A stretch of DNA of 64,000 nucleotides. Origin: Allacma fusca. Its lineage: Eukaryota; Arthropoda; Collembola; Symphypleona; Sminthuridae. Every line of letters begins with the position of its first letter. Position 1 is the first letter of the stretch. The position numbers and the translations under genes were made by a program. This document shows, one piece after another, positions 60,205 to 64,000 of this stretch. The notes under the pieces were generated by a model that worked only from the letters and a program-made list of their open reading frames with translations, was not told where the DNA came from and did not search any database. The stretch is taken from positions 41,279,067-41,343,066 of the forward strand of contig OX359245.1 of assembly GCA_947179485.1 (NCBI GenBank), given 5' to 3'.

Positions 60205-63200
60205 AATTATTTTGCTGGATTTGTCATCAATTTTGTATGTAATGAGTTTTAGGTACGAAAAGCTTTATCCTGTTTCGATGCTCAAGAGTGGTCCGTAAAT
60301 TGATATAAAATGTCCTGTGCAGCTGTTTGCTAAAACTGAACGATGAAACCCGATAATTATTATTTTAATGAATTGTAATGTCGAGTAGAATTTTGTTTTT
60401 GAATAATTTTTTAAATTGTGAAACATTTACTTGTCTACATAGAAGGGTAGCCTATGCCCTCCTATTGATTCTTCAAGATCGCCTGGATAATTTTATCAGG
60501 ACAGATAATAAATTCGATTTTTTACATATGATAACTATATCAAATGAACTTGCTATTGACATAGAATCCACTGTCTTTATAATAGCACCCTACCCAAAAA
60601 AAACGGATATTTGATCCCATAACGATGGTATGTTTCTACGAGGAAAATTTTCCGCTGCTGTTAAGGGATAGTGTGAAAATATTTTTGCGGCTACAAGCAC
60701 AAGGCGCTTTTATAGTTGCGTATTAAATTTTGTACAAAAGTTGCTGTATCGATTATTCTTCTTGCAGTATTGTGCACGATAGCTGAGTTGTTAATTCGAT
60801 CTCCCCAGTTTTATGTAATTATAATTATATAATTATATATCTGTAGAAGCGTTGTACAAGTTCAAAAACCCATCTGTCATTCTATAGGTTACCGTTCACT
60901 ACAATAATAAATAATTACGCTTAAAGCGTTTAATTTCAATATATAATTTCATTATGTTATCCATGTCCAACAGATTTCATACTCCTATGACTCCTACGTA
61001 TACCTTCAGAGAGGGGTCAGATTTGTGTGGGAAGATTCTTCCCTGGGAAAAATATTTCTGGCACGGAAATAATCTCAAAGGGAAGTGATTCTATTTTGCT
61101 AACAGGGATTTTAAAAACTTTTTTGGTTTCAGGAATTTATTATTCAAACCAGGATTTTTAGATTGGATGACCTAATTTGGCAGGGATTTTACCACTTGTA
61201 GGGAAACTATTTTTGCCAACAGAGATTTGAAAATCGTTGAACTTTTTACACAAATGATTTTTGAAATCGTTGAGGACCTCCCTGCAGGGATATTTGATTC
61301 AGCAGTGAAATTCAGAAATGATCTTCTAGGGAGATTTACAAAAATCCGTCCCCTGCCTATACAGAGAATCAGAAATAAAAGTGAGTCAAGACTGACTCAT
61401 CATTTAATCAACATTTTCTGCAGAAAAAATTTGTCAGCTCTTCTACTTGTAAAATCCCAAGACCAAAACATTATCTGAGTATTTTTAGACTGCGTTCGCA
61501 AAAAAATCCAGGTGCACAGATACGGTAAAAGGAATAAAGGATTAACTTATAAGGGATGTCCGCCAGAGTCTCCACATGTGAAGTGTAATACAGTATCAAC
61601 ATATACATATACAAGGCACGATATAATCCTTATGATACAGTGGAAATTTACTCCACTGTTATATTTCGGGGAAAATTTTCCTAACTATAATAATTTGTAA
61701 AAATAAAATGCGTGCATCCAAAATACGAGCTTGTACATATGTTGTATATGATCCGAAATCGTTGGGTCCTCTTACCACGTATAGTGGTTAAATGTTAAGT
61801 TAATGTTACCAAGCCATTTAAATCCCCGTGCAAATACTCTCAGTATGGTTTAATAGTAGCTGTCGGGATGATCCGATCAAGACAAATGTCAGTGTTGTAA
61901 TGAAACGGTTTGAAAATTTCCGGGATATTTATACACAAGAGTCCCAGCCGATTCTGACAGGGACAACATTAATGCGCTCAATTCGGCATCCCCTGTCAAT
62001 TTCATTTCGGTTGATATTTCGGCAGCAATTTTTTCTAGCTTGATTGATGTTTTTTTTTCAAAGTACTTCAGTTTTGCTACCAGGCGTTAATAGGCCATTT
62101 CTATTCAAATATTGTCACATTATCAAAATAACTGCTAAAATGGTTTATGTAGGTTATCTCAAGCAAAATGTACTGTCAACGCATCCATAATCGTTTGCCT
62201 AATCAATATTAGCGAAAAATAAAACACTTTAAACTAAATATAAAATATCTAATCGTAAATAATTGCATCATTTCCAAATAATTTCTAAAGAAGCGAGTAA
62301 AGATTAAACTTTTACTGGAAAATATTTACATAGTTTCAAGTGTTTTGTTTTTCAACATTGGTGCTTATACATAAATAGACAAATATTTACGAGTTGTTGT
62401 AAGCTTATTGCGATACATTTCCCACGAAATGAGCACACTGAAGTTGTTTTTATCTGAACCGGAACCCGGCTGGGAATGGGACTCTTGTGTATAAATACCC
62501 TGGAAAATTCTAAATACTTTCATTACAACACTGACACAGAGGTTTGGAACATTTTGAAATATTGAAATAGTATTTGAAATACATTCTATATTTTGTATTT
62601 TTTCAAAATCAAAATATTTTTTGTATACTGTATGTCGTATTTTGAAGATCTACAAACTTAATTAATATATTTATTTATCATGTAACGATTTCCCACCTAG
62701 CATTTTAAATGTAAAATATAATATCAAAATACATAGGTATAGCTCTCGTAACCCTCAAGATCAACTGCACTGCAACACATCCCTGAATAATATAATTTTA
62801 ACGACCAAAATACTAATTTAAACCATTTTTAAACAAAATTTGTAAACTTGTGGCTGATTTGCAGTAATTATTACGTACTTACTGGATAAATACATAAAAT
62901 TCAATGTGAGAGTTATAAAGTAAGTTAAATCAGCGACGGGGACATAAAATCCTTAAATATATGACCAAAAGTAATTATTATTATTCATTCCAATAAACAT
63001 TTTGTATACATAGGGTCATGTTAATCCACTTTGATCTACACTAATATGCAATTCTACTAATGTGCACATTACCTTACGTGAACATTGTATTGATTTTGAA
63101 TATCAAACCATTCGAGGTTTGACTCAGATATATTTAAATTCTGGTAATGAGTCACAGGTATTTCCACATAAATTTGGGGGTATTTACTAAGTGTATTTTG

Positions 63201-63807
63201 TGTGCCGTTATAAAAAGTGCGCACAGTATGTCAATAGCATGCCCATTTGCAACATTTATTATTTGCATTTCCGGCATCGAATCTTATTTATTATCCATCG
63301 CGCCAAACTATAGATAAGAACGTGCAGCTATCATAGGATAATGGTCATACGAGTTGTACTTACATTTAGAAGGACTAGTGTATCGTTTCAGGAAAATTTA
63401 GCTCTAAATTATGAATCAATCTTGATTTACTTTCATTTCTCCTTCACTGTAAGTGTAGATATACATACGAGAAATGAGGAGGATAAGACCTGTGAACCCT
63501 AAATTGAACCCAATGGGGCTTCTAGCTCACAGACATTCCAATAATTTTCCTAGATTTGTCATCAGCATTGCATACACTTTTTTTCTCATGAAGAAGAATA
63601 TTTCGTAAATAAGTACAGCGTGTTTCATACCCTTTTTTTCTTCTAGTCTATAATATATGTACATATGTAATTATTTAAGGGAGTAGCTCATAAAATGTAT
63701 ACTTATTTCCAGATTTTTAAAAATTTGTTTCATTGATCTTGCTCAATTATTTCGGTAACAGGGGCCAAAGTCTGAATTCTTTAAGGAATTTGAATTAATA
63801 CAGTTAT

Positions 63808-63924
63808 TTATTTCAGCACAAATTTTTGTCTTAAATTTTCCTTGACACTCTCGTAGTAGGGACTTGGATGGACTTTCCAACGAGCCATCAAATATGTCCC
63901 TACGTTGAACATAGTGGACATCAC
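63808..63924 (-). CDS. Possible 3'-terminal exon of a gene leaving the window
   Basis: A good acceptor (ttcttacag|gtgatgtcc, minus strand) at 63927-63925 opens a 38-residue frame ending at 63808 (VMSTMFNVGTYLMARWKVHP, then a charged tail ENLRQKFVLK). AATAAA overlaps the stop codon, as expected for a last exon. The remaining 70 bp of the window do not show the previous exon. Family not recognised. Confidence 0.3.
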   Translation of the reverse strand: MMSTMFNVGTYLMARWKVHPSPYYESVKENLRQKFVLK

Positions 63925-64000
63925 CTGTAAGAACAGAGAGTAAGGTAAGGGAAATTCATGTTTAACGGGAAAGATGTGGAAATGGGTGCATTTTTTCAAG

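Larger units (their letters stand above)
58934..63807. other. Repeat-rich intergenic region
   Basis: Contains hairpin-repeat copies, the second copy of the repeat at 61014-61364 (first at 9480) and an aaaatac-rich low-complexity tract at 62530-62740. Several 60-80-codon frames (59674, 60378, 61227, 61828) lie in or beside repeats and show no protein motif. Confidence 0.45.

Noticed and set aside
60378-60614. 78-codon plus frame
   Set aside because: No motif, no splice partner, repeat-rich surroundings; probably chance.

Overview
The window is eukaryotic, AT-rich and gene-poor. Short introns (about 50-300 bp), seven-transmembrane chemoreceptors of insect gustatory-receptor type, a CYP2-clan-like P450 and an arthropod-style core promoter (TATA box about 30 bp before a CAGTG initiator) point to an arthropod. 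A springtail or other basal hexapod is my guess, but the sequence does not settle it.

Genes. I could build spliced models from reading frame, intron phase and paralogue comparison. They are: a small secreted protein (2668-3793, +, 314 aa); three tandem chemoreceptor paralogues of 383 aa with identical three-exon structure (6764-8156, 19690-21081, 28277-29678, all +); a complete five-exon cytochrome P450 of 511 aa (38979-37140, -); and two adjacent secreted nuclease-like paralogues (52782-54835 and 55204-56802, +). In the second nuclease paralogue the catalytic histidine and the likely metal-binding asparagine are replaced. A LINE ORF1 (49978-49319, -) and two weak exon candidates complete the coding set.

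Repeats. Most of the rest is mobile DNA, mainly short elements with hAT-type ends (TAG.G or CAG.G inverted termini and 8-bp target duplications). Their subterminal parts are arrays of one short word, different in each subfamily: ACTTGAAC, GGTACAGGAACAGG, CGGAATTGGAAT, GTTCCGTTCCG, TTCAATTCAA, AAAATAC. Six have perfect 8-bp target duplications (18209-19342, 22085-23200, 24353-25242, 43330-44009, 40860-41683, 58425-58925), as does a seventh nested one (15964-16917). One element still holds a decayed hAT transposase C-terminus. In the element at 30879-36221 the word array has grown into an apparently invariant 23-bp satellite of about 219 units (5.03 kb).

Other structure includes a LINE inserted antisense into another LINE's 3' end with a 15-bp target duplication (48677-50400); a 3.9-kb unit bounded by inverted arrays of an 11-bp motif (9896-13758); palindromic mini-elements; and a dispersed 59-66 bp hairpin repeat in the 45-61 kb part with compensatory stem changes.

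Layout: 0-6 kb secreted gene and AT-rich spacer; 6-30 kb chemoreceptor cluster separated by nested hAT-like elements; 31-36 kb satellite; 37-39 kb P450; 40-52 kb mobile DNA; 52-57 kb nuclease pair; 57-64 kb repeats and the edge of a minus-strand gene.
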